Assembly: GCA_935421135.1 (NCBI GenBank)
Contig: OW285189.1
Location: 9,755,072-9,819,071 of the forward strand
Length of the DNA stretch: 64,000 nt
Source of the DNA: Bugulina stolonifera
Taxonomy: Eukaryota; Bryozoa; Gymnolaemata; Cheilostomatida; Bugulidae
Direction: 5' to 3'
Position 1 is the first letter of the stretch. The number at the start of each line of letters is the position of its first letter. Under the pieces are notes generated by a model. The model was not told where the DNA came from and ran no database searches. It was given only the letters and a program-made list of their open reading frames with translations. A program made the translations under genes and the position numbers. Positions 1-14,900 of this stretch are shown here, one piece after another.

Positions 1-766
1 AGTTTCAATGACTAATATTGAGATGGCTGGGGGTTGACGTGCCTCATGGCATGCTGGTAGGTATTATAGGCTAGTGATTAGTGAGGTTAATCTATGACTT
101 GATTTATTCCTCTATCAACTTGTCTAACTTCAAATATCATTTATCAATTGATTGGCAGGCCGTCATGGAAGTGATCAACTATAATAATGCATAACATACA
201 AGTGTACCTTGGCCATGTACATTGTATATTTCCTTTGTGTCTCTTTCCTACTAGCTGAGATAGTTGCTAGTTCTGACCCCAGACATTATGTACTGCATTG
301 ATGACCTTCAAGGCTATAATTACACCCAAGAAATTGGAACCCACCCAGGTCAGACCTGTCCTCACCTAACTATTATTTAATTGCTGTGATGATATGGAGC
401 AGATGCACATGTTGTTTGTATTTGGTGACAAAGAATAATTGCTCTTATACTAATGTTTACTCTATTGTTCATCTTTTACTACACTCCCATACTAGCAGTG
501 CATTGCAGTTCTAAAAACCTTTCAGTTATTACAGCTGCCAACAGGTTTATTTGATTTGGTGTAGGAGTGGGAGAGGTAAACCTACACTGCTGTCCAATGT
601 AATAAGTGTCCGTGAGAGAGTTATTTCCCCATACTTACTGGAAATTTTGCAAGCATTCTATAGGATATGAGTGCCACTCAAATTGAACGCATTTAAATCT
701 AAACACACCTCATAGAATTAATTGCAGGCTCATTTGGAATACTGCTTAGAATACGTATACACATAC

Positions 767-2937
767 CCTTGCCTCCGAGGCTAAACCTTTTCTTGTCAGC
801 AGACGATGTCTTTTTCTCTCTCTAAAACATCAGATCAGACAAATGTGAAACTAAAGCATGGAGATAATAGAGGAGATAATACTGAACAGTAAACATGATA
901 TATTTGAACAGGAATAGATGTGTGTGTTACCTTGGGTTCTGTTTTGACTGGGGGCTTCTCTTCCTCTTCCTCCTCATCTCTGAACAGGTGCTCCACCTGT
1001 AGAAATAAGATGGTTATCAATTTAGCACTACAATCTACAGTGAATAACAATAGTCTCCGCATAAACTATACCATAGAGTATAGGATATATATGTAGAGCA
1101 TAACTGATATGTATGAGAAGCTATAGTGTTGAGTAGGGTGGGGCGATATAGAGGTGTGGTGTGGGGAGTGCGAGGGGTTCTGTTCAAGAACCATTAGGAA
1201 TTATTTAGATCCATCCATACATGTATATTATTATACAAAGGAGCGTGTTTTCAGAGAATGGAGGAAGTAATGGGTACAACTATAATCACAATGAGCTCTA
1301 AACATACAGGAAGTTAGATGAGTATCCTACAGGCTGATTCCAGGAACTCCAGGGGCCATCGTCATTCAGACTTACCAAGTTCAGAACACTTGAACTGCTA
1401 GACTCACAGAAAAAACAAACTGTGCAGCTGATGTACCAAATAAATAGTTAGGAACAGCAAAGATGTAGAAAGGAATCTCAGATTTTATCCACCAACTGTG
1501 TATTTGATTATAGTAGAGTATCATACACTTGGTGGTTGGTGTGACCACAATGTAGCAGCAGTGTTGGTGGTACTGGTGATAGTTGGTGTGGTGATAGTTG
1601 GTGTGGTGGTACTGGTGGCAGTTGGTGTGGTGGTACAGGTGATAGTTGGTGTGTTGGTACAGGTGATAGTTGGTATAGTGGTACTGGTGGCAGTTGCTGT
1701 GATGGTACTGGTGATAGTTGGTGTGGTTGCAGTGTGGCAGCTGTAGTGGTAGTACTGTGGTAGTAGAACTGTGTTAGTAGAGTTGTCTACTCTTTAGCAA
1801 GAAAAGACAACTTCTACTGCAGTGCTATTACGCTGTCAAATGATTAGAACAGTGAATTATATATACCCAATTAGACTAAACCAGTCAACATTGAAGCATC
1901 AGCAACGTGGATACACTTGGTCAATGAAATCGCATGATTTCCATTGTTATTAATTAAAGTTGAAAAGGATGCAGAAGAAGTTATGTGGCTTACAACTTCT
2001 ATTTATGGTGGCTTACAAAATTTGCATTAAGGTAATCGTATTGAGAGATGGAAGTACATGTATTATAATGTATTCAGATGGGAATGAACTAATGTTACAC
2101 TACAGCGATACAGGCAAACAGGTACAAGGCACATGATTACAGTATTAATAGCTGTAGGTTATGCAGGTAGATTGATTCGACATTAACAGTACCTGTGTGT
2201 TGGTAACACAACTACATGGTGTAAATAATCATTGGGTGGGTGGGTGCTGCGGTATAATATAATAGGCAGGTGATGTGAAATGATGTGTAGAAATACTTGA
2301 TCACTCTCTTCATTGAACCCTCAGTGCTAGGGCTGTAAGCCGACACTATTAGGACAAGACTTGGCTAAAGATTCAAAGTTTCAATCTTTTGACTGTTGAG
2401 TAAGGACAAGTTCTAAGGTCATGGAAATGAGTTGTAACATTTACAGCCATAGCAAAGAAACTGATCAACGTTTACATTGAACATACCTTGTCTTCAGCAA
2501 ATGGAACACTCAAATCATCCTGTACCAACACACACCAGTTAAATACATGGTGCTAACATAAACACTACACTATAACACAGGGTGACTGGCTAGAGACAGT
2601 GGAGAGTGCAGTAAACTCTAGTAGTTATACCTACATGTACATACAGATACATCTACCAGGATTCAGTTCATTGTTGGACAATAAGGTCACTTGGGTCACT
2701 GCATTTGCCTAATGTATGTGCAGAGTTGTCTTATCCCTGTAGAGTTGACTAGACAAACACACAGCTAACAGACTACACTGCCAGATGGTTAGTATAGGAT
2801 CACTTACCTTCTTATAGTAGCTAGTTGTAGCTTTCATAAAAGAAGGAAGATCTCCATCTGGCAAAGTAGGCGAAATTAACTTCCTGGGCGGAGCAGGCTT
2901 CTCCTCTTCAACTTCCTTCTCCAGCCTCTTTGCGGAA
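767..2937 (-). CDS. SVIL-like: SVIL-like exons 20-23 (last exons in window)
   Basis: Exon 20 (2937-2808) encodes SAKRLEKEVEEEKPAPPRK followed by a degenerate copy of the upstream repeat (DLPSFMKATTSYYKK). Exon 21 (2519-2487) is an 11-codon microexon (DDLSVPFAEDK). Exon 22 (996-931) encodes VEHLFRD, a run of six Glu, then KPPVKTEPK. Exon 23 (821-767) encodes REKKTSSADKKRFSLGGK plus one base, and ends at a donor reading GTATGTG. All four have AG acceptors and GT donors on the minus strand and join in phase. I found no convincing further exon between 1 and 766, so the gene must continue left of the window. Exon 23 is the least certain of the set. Confidence 0.65.
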
Positions 2938-5900
2938 CTAACAAATAGAACAAAGAGAAAATCAAGCTATAACTCAGAACTCCCAGAGAATATACATGCT
3001 TAATTCAACCACCAAATTCATTTATTATTTTCTCTTATAGCAACCAAGCATTGGTATGTTATTCTATTTAGATAGCTAAAATTAACGCTGTGACACACAG
3101 TAATATTATGTTATCGTGCGGCAGTAAGCAATCGCTGCCAAACTACCCTTCCATGTAGACATACCTGGCCGTCCCTTTCATGTAGGATGGTTCTTTACCA
3201 AGTTCAAAGCTGCAGATACTAGATGACCTGTGCTTTGATGGTGTGGTGTGTTCAATCTCCGGTTCAGAAGGAGCGGGAGTATGAATATCCTTATAATGTG
3301 CAGCGGCGGTCAGTCTCATGTAGTGCGGGATCTCATCACTATTGGTTGTACTTATAGACCTGTGTTTGGTTGGAGCCACGGTTTCAACTTCTGTTTCGGA
3401 AGCAGCAGGTGTGTTACGATCCTTATAATGAGCTGAAGTAGTAGATCTCATGTAATGTGGAACTTCATCACTATTGGTTGTGCTGAGAGACCTGTGCTTA
3501 GCCGGAGCCACAGTTTCAGCCTCCGGTTCAGAAGGGGCGGGCGTGTTACGATCCTTATAATATGCAGAAGCAGTGGATCTCATGTAGCTTGGTATCTCCT
3601 CACTGTTGGTCGTGCTGACAGCCTTGCGCTTGGGATGGGTTGTGGGTTCAGCCTCAGGTTCAGTACGAGCAGGTGTGTGTCGGTCCTTGTTGTGAGCGGA
3701 GGCGGTTGATCTCATGTAGCGTGGGAGATCATCACTGTTGGTTGTGCTAGCTGTAGTAATAATATAAAATTGTGTGCATATTATGGAAATATACGTGTAA
3801 TTACTATATATAATGTATGCAAACATGATCTTCAATGTGAGATACTACTAGTACAATACATAATATTTCATATATAGATATATGAAATACTCAAGTAACA
3901 TGGCTTCATCTTGGATGGACAGACTGAAAGAGGTTAGTAACTCTAAGCACATTACTGCTTGTACGTATTCTGTAATAAAAGTTTCCTAATGCCCTTGGAG
4001 GATGAGAGGATAAGAAAATTGGGTGTGGTTTTGGGTTGCTGATTCTGAATCAAAAGTATCACACTAGTACTAGTAGGCTGACAGATTTTATAGCTTGGAA
4101 CATCCAATCTCAAAACTATTCTAACCAGCTGTGGTGTTTTCACTAGAGTGTTTACTCACATCTGACAATGATGTGTAAACTGTAACCAGACAATGTGTGA
4201 AACTGTTTCTTGTGGCATTCTGAGAATGATTATTATGTGCATTCCATACTATGTAAACAATCTCATAACAAATAGTACCTATGCAGCCCCAGAATTACAT
4301 TGTTGCCAGGGAAACTAAACAAAAACTATCATACCTAATATATTCCAATCAATTGCCATAGCAATGCCCCACAGAAATATACAAAATGTATATATCAACA
4401 CACATTACTAGGCAAAAATGTATTTACAAGTACGATAAGCTATATTGAACAAATCCATGAGGAAATGGTGGGGAACCTGGTGAGCCGCAAGAGTGACTAA
4501 TAGTATCTACATTTAGTATCACTAGTGAAACCAATCTAAGGCAGGATAACTCCTTATATCAAGGAAAGTTGGAGTACTACACTGTAACACAAGACTTAGT
4601 TATTGGATGAACAAGATTGTAGAATCTATTAAACTGGGTATACTCCCTAGACAAGATGTTAGTCATTAGTAAAGTAAATATAACATGGTGTTTACCTCTT
4701 CTAGATTCCACTTTATCTGGTGAGCTGCATTGTGAAGTAGCATTTCCATTCATCTACAAAAAGCAGCAGATCACCAATGCATACACACCCATGATAACAT
4801 TATACAAATAATTTTATACTTTTCAATGGAGTATTTTAGATGTTAATGAAGCCAGCACCAGACAAAAAAATACCAGCTTATATTAACAATATTATAACAT
4901 GTTATTCTCTCTACATTATCTGTTCAAAACATAAGAATGAATATCTGGTAACTTTTTACCAACCTGTGTTGTCTGAGATGACAATCGTCTGCTGTCCACT
5001 TTCGCTTTGGCCCTAGCAGCCACTGCCTTCATACTATTGGCTGAGGAGCCAGTAACCCGGATGCTAGATGAGCGCCGAGTAAACTTCTTAGGAGAATCTG
5101 CTTGCTGATTATTCGATTCTACAAGGCTAGAAGCTGACCCTCTTATACTACTACTTGGAGTAGCCTTAGGGTCAGTTAGCTCAGTTTTACTAGTTTTAGG
5201 GGTACGCATAGAGGTACGCCCCAAACTATTCCTAGAAAACCTTCCAGAATCCACTTTAGCAGCAACATTCTTTGTGTTGATTGGTCTACCAGTTTTCACT
5301 ACTTTCTTTTCTGTATTGGCCTTCTTCTCTTGCTTCGGCAGTGGCTCTTTAGGTCTAACATACTTTTGAGGTGGGGAATTGTTCTTAACTTCACGGATCT
5401 CTGTCATTGTGATGGCCATAGATAGACGCCGACCTCGGAATGGCCTACAGTCCACTGGGCCAGGGTCTGTCTCTACCTTCTTAGACTTCCTGTCACCACA
5501 GACCTCCCTAGCTGCAAACAGCTCGAGTTCAGTGATAGGCAGAGAGTTCGATCGTCGTCTCTTCTTTACAGTTTTCACTTTGACACTAGTGGTTTGCTTG
5601 GTCTAAAATATTTGAACGAGATTTCATTAGGAAATAAACAGCCAGTAATATATTACACTGACTAAAATGTTGTGATGGATTGAACAGAGATTTGAAAGAG
5701 CAGAACTGAGCACATCTGCGTGTAAATATCAATATTGTTGTGGTTTGTGACAGGGAGATAGAGAATAGACCAGAGTTGTTATAAACTGAGATGTCACTGT
5801 TTGACATATTCATCTAGTCAGTTCTAATATTACTAATGTTGCAGCTGAAAGCATCACCCATGTTTACACTAATGAAATAGAGCTAACCCGTATTTCTCTT

Positions 5901-8900
5901 CTGGATGGTTTGGGTGAACTAGTAGCAGATGCAGTCTGGCTAACACGTTTCTGTTCTTCGGCAAAGAATGAAGCCCTGGCAGACACACTAATGGAGGACT
6001 TGTTACCATCAGCAGCGCTGCTCTTCATACGGGCTTTCAGGATGCTTGTAACGTCTGCCACTGTATAATATAAGTAATGTGACTAAGACGAACCATGACT
6101 TAATAAAGTGCGACTTCTAAAGCAAGACTGAACTCTGTGTGTACTATAAAATCTTAGTGCAAGTCAGTAATTTCCTGAAAGCAAAAATATCTCCGAGATC
6201 AAGCTTTTGGGGTTTCCATGAGCTGCAATTCCAAAATTAAATACTGGTGTCACTAATTAGTTTTAATTACAGAATTGTCTTCTATTGTGCAGAAAAGTTC
6301 CTTTTATTTTTAACAATATGGGGGTGAAGTTGTTTTTACATGGAAAAGACTACACTTGCAAAAAATTTCAACAGAGCCAATGACTAGGGAGTTGTGCCAC
6401 CAGGGGAAACAAATATTGTGGTCACATGACCAGACGTGTTGATCCAATATCTAATAGCTATAATAACACATGCACACAGTGAGGGAGGGATATAATACAT
6501 GTAAGCCACCTAAACAATATCACTAATACCCGTTTATTACCAATGCTACATAGTAAACATTGGCTATTATGTACATGTATGTAGCGACACAATATTCTTT
6601 ATAATGTCAATTGGAACCACAAGGGCACTGGTGACACAACTCCCAATTAATGTCTCTGAATGTCAATAACTAATGGTAGCTAGTATTTATATACAATTAC
6701 AAGCAATCAGTCAAAAGTACAACTCACACTATTATTTACGTTAATCAACTGCATTGAAATTGTGAACAGAAGAAGGGTGCGGAATCATATACTGTAAATC
6801 ATAGGTTAGTTGACTAGTCTACTAGTGTAAGAGAAAGAAAGCATGTGTCTTATGCTAGCAGCAAACTATCTAGTGTCAACGGCAGCAGAACAGCAGTGCT
6901 TTCAGTAACAAATACATGTACCTTCTTTGTTGGAAGAGTGATCTTTAGCTGTGGAGGTAATTAACACAGTTATATCAGAATGTATACAATGACTGGGCAG
7001 AATATAAGTACATAATAAAAGTATTTATGCATCACATGAGAGATCATAGATGGTAGTTATACCACAAGACTCACTGTATATATCATATATAGTATTAATA
7101 CATACCTGCACTGCCAGATTTTGCCTTTCTTGCATCCAGTAGAGCAGCCAGTTGAGGGTCGATATTAGACTCATTCTAAACAGTGAATATACACTAGATA
7201 ACTTTATATGGCCTGATGGCTAATATAACATACATCATACTGTGTATCAAGGGAAGGGGTAGGACATTGCCAACCAGCTATACATAATTCAGTAACAGTA
7301 TGCTATTGGGCACTACCATTAATAGGTATTATAATTATTTCTATGAGCATAATAAAAATGTATTATTATTCAGAGTTGTCGTTTCAATTTCAAAGAGGAG
7401 GTAACTCCGTTTTTGTTCCAACTATGTCAAGTTATTGTCATTATAACACTGATATACATTTACAACAATTTATGGATTACATGCATACACAAGTATTAAT
7501 ATAGCATTATCAGGTGTCATCAGGATCATTTAAAAAATTATAGAATCATCTTTTCTGCGTCCAAGAGAAGACAATTACGCTCCTGCCTGCAGCATGATTG
7601 GTTACTGTACCTTGTACGATGATAGGTTCGCAGCCGGTGTGGAGGTTGAAGCTGACCCTGACATAGAGCCTGACACAGAACCTGGAGCAGAAGGTGGTGC
7701 AGGGGGAGCCGTAGAGGTCTGTGAAGCTGTCAGTGTGGAAGATGTCTCCAGTCCTCCATTCACTGTCCCATTCACTGCTGCTGCTTTTTTACTCTCCATC
7801 TTCAGTAAGTACAGAATGTATGTTAGTACACATTTGATACAGTATCACTACTAACTGGACATGTTCAGAAGTTGTGTTCCCCTGCTTAGCTGTACTACAT
7901 TTCAGCTGTGGTGGCAATGCGAACAATGTACTGTAATATGAAATGATGCTCTCCTATTGTAACATACCTGATCAGCTTGGGTGGTCAGTGCTTTAGTCTC
8001 AGTTGGTCTGTGTATAGATTCACCTACAACATGCAGATAAATAATATATTGTTTGAAATAATGTAGAATATATAATATGTACATAATTATATAAGAACTA
8101 AATACATAATACCCATTAGGAAAATGAGTCGGAGCATTAAATACAACTTACCACAGAAATACCTAAATAATATAACATACAACAGCAATACACAGTAGTT
8201 ACAGACCATTTCTACGAACATGTTTGAAACTTCCAAAATAAGAATAACAAAGTGCATGTCTACTGATTTATTGGCGTGTATCTAATACAAGGAGTCCAGA
8301 ATAATGTAGCTGTGAAATAGCCTATAAAGCACATGTACAGTAAACAGGTACCTTTGCTTGAAGTAGTAAATTCCTTGTTGCCCACTTCCTTGGCAGTCCT
8401 TCTAGCTGGTCTGTCCCTTAAATAGACGTAATGTAATACAATGTAGTGTAATACACGTACTATGTAATACGATGTAGTGTAATACAAGCACGTGCAATAC
8501 AATATAGCGTAATACAAGCACGTGCAATACAATGTAGTGTAATACAAGCATGTACAATACAATGTAGTGTAATACAAGCATGTACAACACAATGTAGTGT
8601 AATACAAGCATGTGCAATACAATGTAGTGTAATACAAGCATGTGCAATACAATGTGAGGTGATGCATGATTAAAATATAAATGAGAGAGTTTTTGTACTA
8701 TGTATAATATGGCTCTGGTGTACTCAGTTCACATGTACTGTAAGTAACCTGTCATTACATGGTCTCCGCTGAATGTAGGCACATAGTGTAACTAAAGATT
8801 GGTACACGTAAATCACACTGCATACATGTAGATGTGATTAGGGGGTGTGTAGACATGCAGGTAGAGATTCAGGCAGCTTATTGAGATAGAAATAAAGTGG

Positions 8901-11900
8901 GCTTATCATGTACATGTACATACGTAAACTACAGTACCTACACTACACACCTGATACTTGCAGATCATATGGATATGTAATCTAGTGACTACTAGTAGAG
9001 TGTAATAGAACGCACTGGCCCAGTTGACAATAGATACATTGATATGGGATCCTATATATCAGACAATCCTATCTGTTCAATTTAATAAAGTGTATTATGA
9101 GAAGAGACCTTGAAAGAAGAACCAGCTAATAACCACACTTCACATCAGCCGAGATTTCAAAGTTGTTATTCCCCAGTAAAGTTTTATATAGACTAACTAC
9201 AGGTACTCCGATTTGGGAGCATCAATATAACCTATACCAGACAGTAAAAAGCATTACATGAGTTAAAAAAAAGAATTTACAACTGCAAATGGCCAAACTT
9301 TCATAGAATGGAACAAACAAACTCTGCAAAACTTGGTTATAGGGTCTACTAAATATAAAGGCCAAATGGATGTATGGAAGGAATATAACAGTAATCCGAG
9401 TAGAACATGACAAATAGTACCACTGAACTAACTCCACACTTTGTTACACAAATAATGTCACGTCCGTTCACTCATTAATCATCTACTGTTGATAATGATC
9501 ACCTACATGTATGTACAGTTGTTGGACTTTTCACAATGCTAACCAAACGTATTACACTCGATGTGGGAATCTGTTGTACTAATGTCAACCTTACAAACTT
9601 CCCAATATGGTTTGACTAAATCATGAATTTCTACCCACCCACTCGACCTTGTTACAATCATGACCAGCTATATACAGGACACAGCACAGTACTGCTGTAC
9701 TGATTCTGGTAAATTATTTGGAATCTTTGTAAAGTACATGATAATCGAAAGACTGGATGTAATAGCAGGTGGTATCAGAGATGATGCTTGTTAGGTAGAG
9801 ATAAGGATGACGAAACTGACAATTAACCAGTAGGAACTAGTTTCAGCAGTGTGTACCCTAAGGTACAAGAGTAGAGCCAATGAAAAGGCTTGTATCAAAC
9901 TATCCAATATGTCGGAAGTTAAGCTGCATTGGAAAGATGTGTTCGGTTTGACGCACATTTACGGCATCAGTCTATCATACCCTTTCCAGCATATCAATGT
10001 ATCAGGGGTGGTTAAAGGTTGAAATATCAGCAGCTATTGGATTATTGCCTACGTTATCCAATTATACACATTTTTTTACAGAGTTTGAAGGAAATGTGGA
10101 GGAACAGTATTATATTCATTGAGCTACCTTCATCGTTTCCCACTATATTCACCCAACATTATAAAATATAAATACAAAACTTAGCATACCTGGATTTAGC
10201 TTGTGATTCCGTGTGATTGTTTATAGCCTTAGATTCTGTAGATTTCTTCGTAGGTCTCTCAAATATAGAGTCCACCGTATTATCAAAACTAAAAGATTCG
10301 TGAGTTGAGTTTCTATTATTTATCCGTGAGTGTGCTCTAACATGTAGTGCAGGTGAGTTAGTCGGAGTGTCATCATTCGTAGATTCTCTCCTTCAATACA
10401 AGAGAACCACAATATAACTCAAAATACTGGACTACTAGAGCATAGCAACAGAATAATTTTTCTGACAAGAGTTTAGCGAGCATACACGAAGCATGTAAGA
10501 ATAAAATGCTCGATAATCTGCGTTAACACAATTCTACTACTACAATGTTGCTGTAATATAGAAAACAAAGTACTATAACGTATTATACATCAAACATACC
10601 ACTGACTTACCAAATAGACGAGCTACTAGCTATTAACTATCCCACTCAACTACAACCTATTATGGTAATGCACTGCCTACACGACTAGACTTACCTTAAG
10701 CACTGCACGTTAATACTTATTACTTAAGCCACCCTTTCACCATGTTACGGTTGACTGACGGTTGATTGGAGAGATATGAGAGGTCAACCCCATACCCCCT
10801 AGGTATAACTCCTTATATAGATAATTATATATGTACATGTAGGTTAATCTACCCCCACATTTCAATAGCTTATCTACTTGGTCTATTAAATATAACATTG
10901 CCTCACTTCAACTTGTTGACTGAGAACAGTAAACAAAGTTATCACCCAGTATTGCTAGTTACCTGTTGAATATAAACTGTCAACTTATACAGCCCCCTGT
11001 CACCAAATAGGTTATACACTACAATGCATTGCCCAAGCTAAGCTTGCAATTACATATACATGTCTGCTGCAGTAATATTATTTAACCTCTGAATAGGTTT
11101 GAGTCACCCTTTATTGCTCCTTGAGACATATTATACAATACATTTGCCTATTTAATCAGTCAAGCCAAATATTAACTGATATGGGTGAATGATTTGAGTA
11201 TCAATGGGTACACGACTCCCATATACTAGTGCCATTACTGTATTATGAACTACATGGTATATGCAGCTATTCTGATGACATGCCATATTGTATCAATGTG
11301 TGCATAATGCATAATTACTCATTTCAACCACAATTTAGCTACAAGTATATACACAAGGATGGACAACTACCAAAATCTACATATGGTATAGTATGGCCAC
11401 TGGCTAATTCACAGATAAGGTAGGGTATGGCTGGTTGCAATACTGGTAATTGAGATGATTCTGTTGCACATCTACCCATAGCTCACCAAATAGACTGAGG
11501 AATATGTTAGAGGTTCGGTGCTCTGCATCAACTTAGTGGTTGAATGACCACACACTGAATGGGACCACTGAGCTCCTGACCATCAGACTGTACTGATCTC
11601 TATATGAAGTATATATACATGTATAGTGCTGAATAACCTTACACTCACCTGTTTGAGTATTTATTATGGTCAGTAGTATCTAATCCAACATTAGCCTGTG
11701 CTTTGTGATTCACATCATTTGTTGGTATGGGGGCTATAGTTGGGTTCTCCTCTAGTCTGCTAAGACTTGAATATGGTGGAGAAGCACTACTAAGTTTATC
11801 ATGCAACTTAAGATTTTCATAAGTGAGTTTACAAGGTCCATTGTCTGTACTGTCGCTGCTAGCAGAGGAGTCCTTCCTTGTAACATGTAGGTCTGTCATA

Positions 11901-14900
11901 CTAGAAGCATTTGAGCTACTGGCTATATCGTTCTCATCTCTGTTATACCTACGCCATCGGGGTACATAACCACTGCCTGTCTCATCATCTCTATTCCTGC
12001 AATGTGTCATGATGACTACAATATGTACCATAATCTAGTGCAGTAACTGAAGTTATGCACTCATACACAATGCAGTGCAAAGAGGGAGCAACTCCAAGTT
12101 ACACAGCTGAGTGCAGTAAATTACTTGAGTTGTAGGCTACTATATCATTTATATTCTTTAGCTGGTAGTTACAGTAGTGTTGAAACATGTAGGATTTTTG
12201 ATTTTTCCTTAGAACAAACAGGAATAGGTCACCGGAGGGCTCACAGGTGGGTACAATATTTCATACTATAAGCACATACCTATCTATACTAGCACCACTG
12301 TTGTCCCTGTTTCTCCTGTACTTGGACACATACCCACTACCAGTACCACCACCACCAGCTGCTGTGGTCTCGTCAGCACTACTGTCTATATACTGAGTGG
12401 TTCTCGCAGCTAATGCTGCTTTCCGCATTTCTTTGTATCTGGAAATGAAATTTAATATCTATGTACAAGGAACCAAGACCCATGAGGCCTATATACATAT
12501 CATGCATGTAGCAGCTAACTAAAAAAATCATAAACAATCATAGGAGACTGATTCATTGCTTGATGCTTCTTAGTAGTGAACATTAACTAGCAAAACATGT
12601 ATTGCACCATGTGAGAAAAGAGAGAGGACAACTTGATACTGTACCGTGTGATAGAAGAGAGAGAGGACAACCTTACAATAATATTCATTATAAAACAGAG
12701 CCTGACATTACAAATAGATGCACATAACACATGTTCTGTTCATATGTATACAAGTAGGCCTATAGAGGCTCGGCCACACAAGAGGCCAACTGTTCTTTTT
12801 CAGCCAACGGAGCCTCATTCCTGAGTAATATTAGATGAAAATGACCCAAATTATATAATTTAATGGTTATTGGCTAGTTATTAATCAAGGCCACTGATAG
12901 ACTGGTACTACGCATTGCCTATTAATAGAGGCTAGGGATAATTGAAGTTGCTCCACGGTCTCTCGTGTACCCCAGCCTTGATATAGGCCTATCCTTTGGA
13001 ACATTGGAGTACTAAACACTCCTGCTTCAAAATAGTCCTTATAGCATAGTCTATTGTTCACCTAATCAATTATCAAATATATATTGATCAGCAGTAGTAG
13101 GATAGTCAATTCTATAGTTTAGTAAGGGCTGAACGGAAGTCAGGTTACAGAATATTCTAAATACAATATTATACATGCATATACATCTCAGGGTAACATT
13201 AGCGTTATGTCCAACCAACTTGATTTGGACGACATTAACACCAGAATTGTCCATTGGTATGTCAGTTACATCTTGCCATAAAACAAACCAAAAGGAGAGA
13301 CAAATCTCTCAAAACCTGACAGTAACAACACATAGATATTGTCAGCAGTTTTAGCCCAAACTGTAGCCAAACATGCATGATGGGTCTGTGAATAGAACAT
13401 AGTTATTTGATTACCTGGCTATCCGCTCTTCCCTTGTCTCCCCAGTAACTGCACCAGCAGACATGGTAGTAGAGCCGGAAGTGGTGCGTTCTACAGAAGG
13501 TTTATCAGCATCTGCATCACCCGAGATACTACGAGGTCTTCCCACATCAGAATTCACTACAGATATTAGAGGAGCAGCGCTGGTTGACTCATCTAGAAAA
13601 CTTCTTCGTCTCCGGATCATGTGTTGGCTACAAAAACAGGAAATAAATAGGCTTCATTCTACAAACTTTAAATATATGTACGTGTAGGATATAATAACAT
13701 TACCCGGTTAGCGTACAATTGTACATGTATATGCTCTAACTAATAGCTAGATAATGAAATGCACTTTAAATCATTGTGAGACACAGTTAGCACAAAACTT
13801 GATCGTCCGATGAAATTTGAGTTCCATCGTGAAGAGGAATAATTTGGTACATTCCGTGAATGTAGCAATTAGCAGTATGACATTTCAGCTAACGTGACAA
13901 TAGCAGAATAAACGAAGAGAGAAGTGTTGGAGGTTGAGAGAGTGCTTGTTATTGTAACCTAATCAGCTAAACAGAGAATACGAGAGAATTAATGTGAGAA
14001 GAGAGGGAACGACTTCACGCTGAAGATATGACGGGTATATGACACGCTGCTCATATATACTACATTCCAATGTTGACATCAAAGTTGATAGAAGAGTAAG
14101 GGCAAATAAAATATATATAAATAAATGCATCAGTAATTCAGAACGGTGTCGTATAAATAGCAGTGAGTATTTTGAAAGTTGCTATACAAGTTCTCAAATT
14201 TCAAACTGCAAATAATTGAGAGGAGAGGATAGGTATATGTGTGAACCCATGTCATCTGGCAGCCAATGATGACAGTCAAGAAATCTGGTAAAATGACCTC
14301 AATAAAACCTTAGCTAGTCCTCATAAGACATTTAGCCTACTGATGGTAACACGGAAGCACAACATTCTATAGTCAATTTCTCTGGAGTCAAAAATATAGC
14401 GGCCAGTCATAAGCTGCTATGTACATTAAAGTAATAGTCACATGTAGGCCTACAGCTGTTATTCAATGCTTACTGCACATCTCCAATCTCCAGGCCTACT
14501 GACCAATAATGAATGCCGTAGGCTACTATACCTAAATTCCACGACCCAACTGTGATCAGTTGTCTACTCATGGACATGCTATTAATTACAGGAAGATCTT
14601 GATAACAACAAATTTAGCAAAAGCTCTAAAGAAACTGAGGATGCAATGCACAACGACATGTTAACACAATGGAAAACACAAACTGAAGAAGATTTAGACG
14701 TGCCCTGACCACTCCGCTCCAAAGTTCAGTGTACCATACACTCATACAGTCAGCATACATAAAATATTTTCTCCAAATACACTACGTTCACTGCATATAC
14801 AAATAGTCAAATGCCATTCACATTTAACAGTAAAAGCAATAGAAAATATAGTGTGATAAAACAACAACTGGTACTTACCTGTCGTTCAATGGTTCTAATG

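Noticed and set aside
1498..1746. Val/Gly-rich open frame on the plus strand
   Set aside because: It is a translation of the GT-rich minisatellite inside an intron of the minus-strand gene.
3248..3709. Two plus-strand open frames over the repeat exon
   Set aside because: They are shadows of the minus-strand repeat-coding exon, which is supported by splice sites and phase.
8260..8667. Long Tyr/Cys/Leu-rich open frames on the minus strand
   Set aside because: They are produced by the 30-bp minisatellite, whose length is a multiple of three, and have no protein-like composition outside the repeat.
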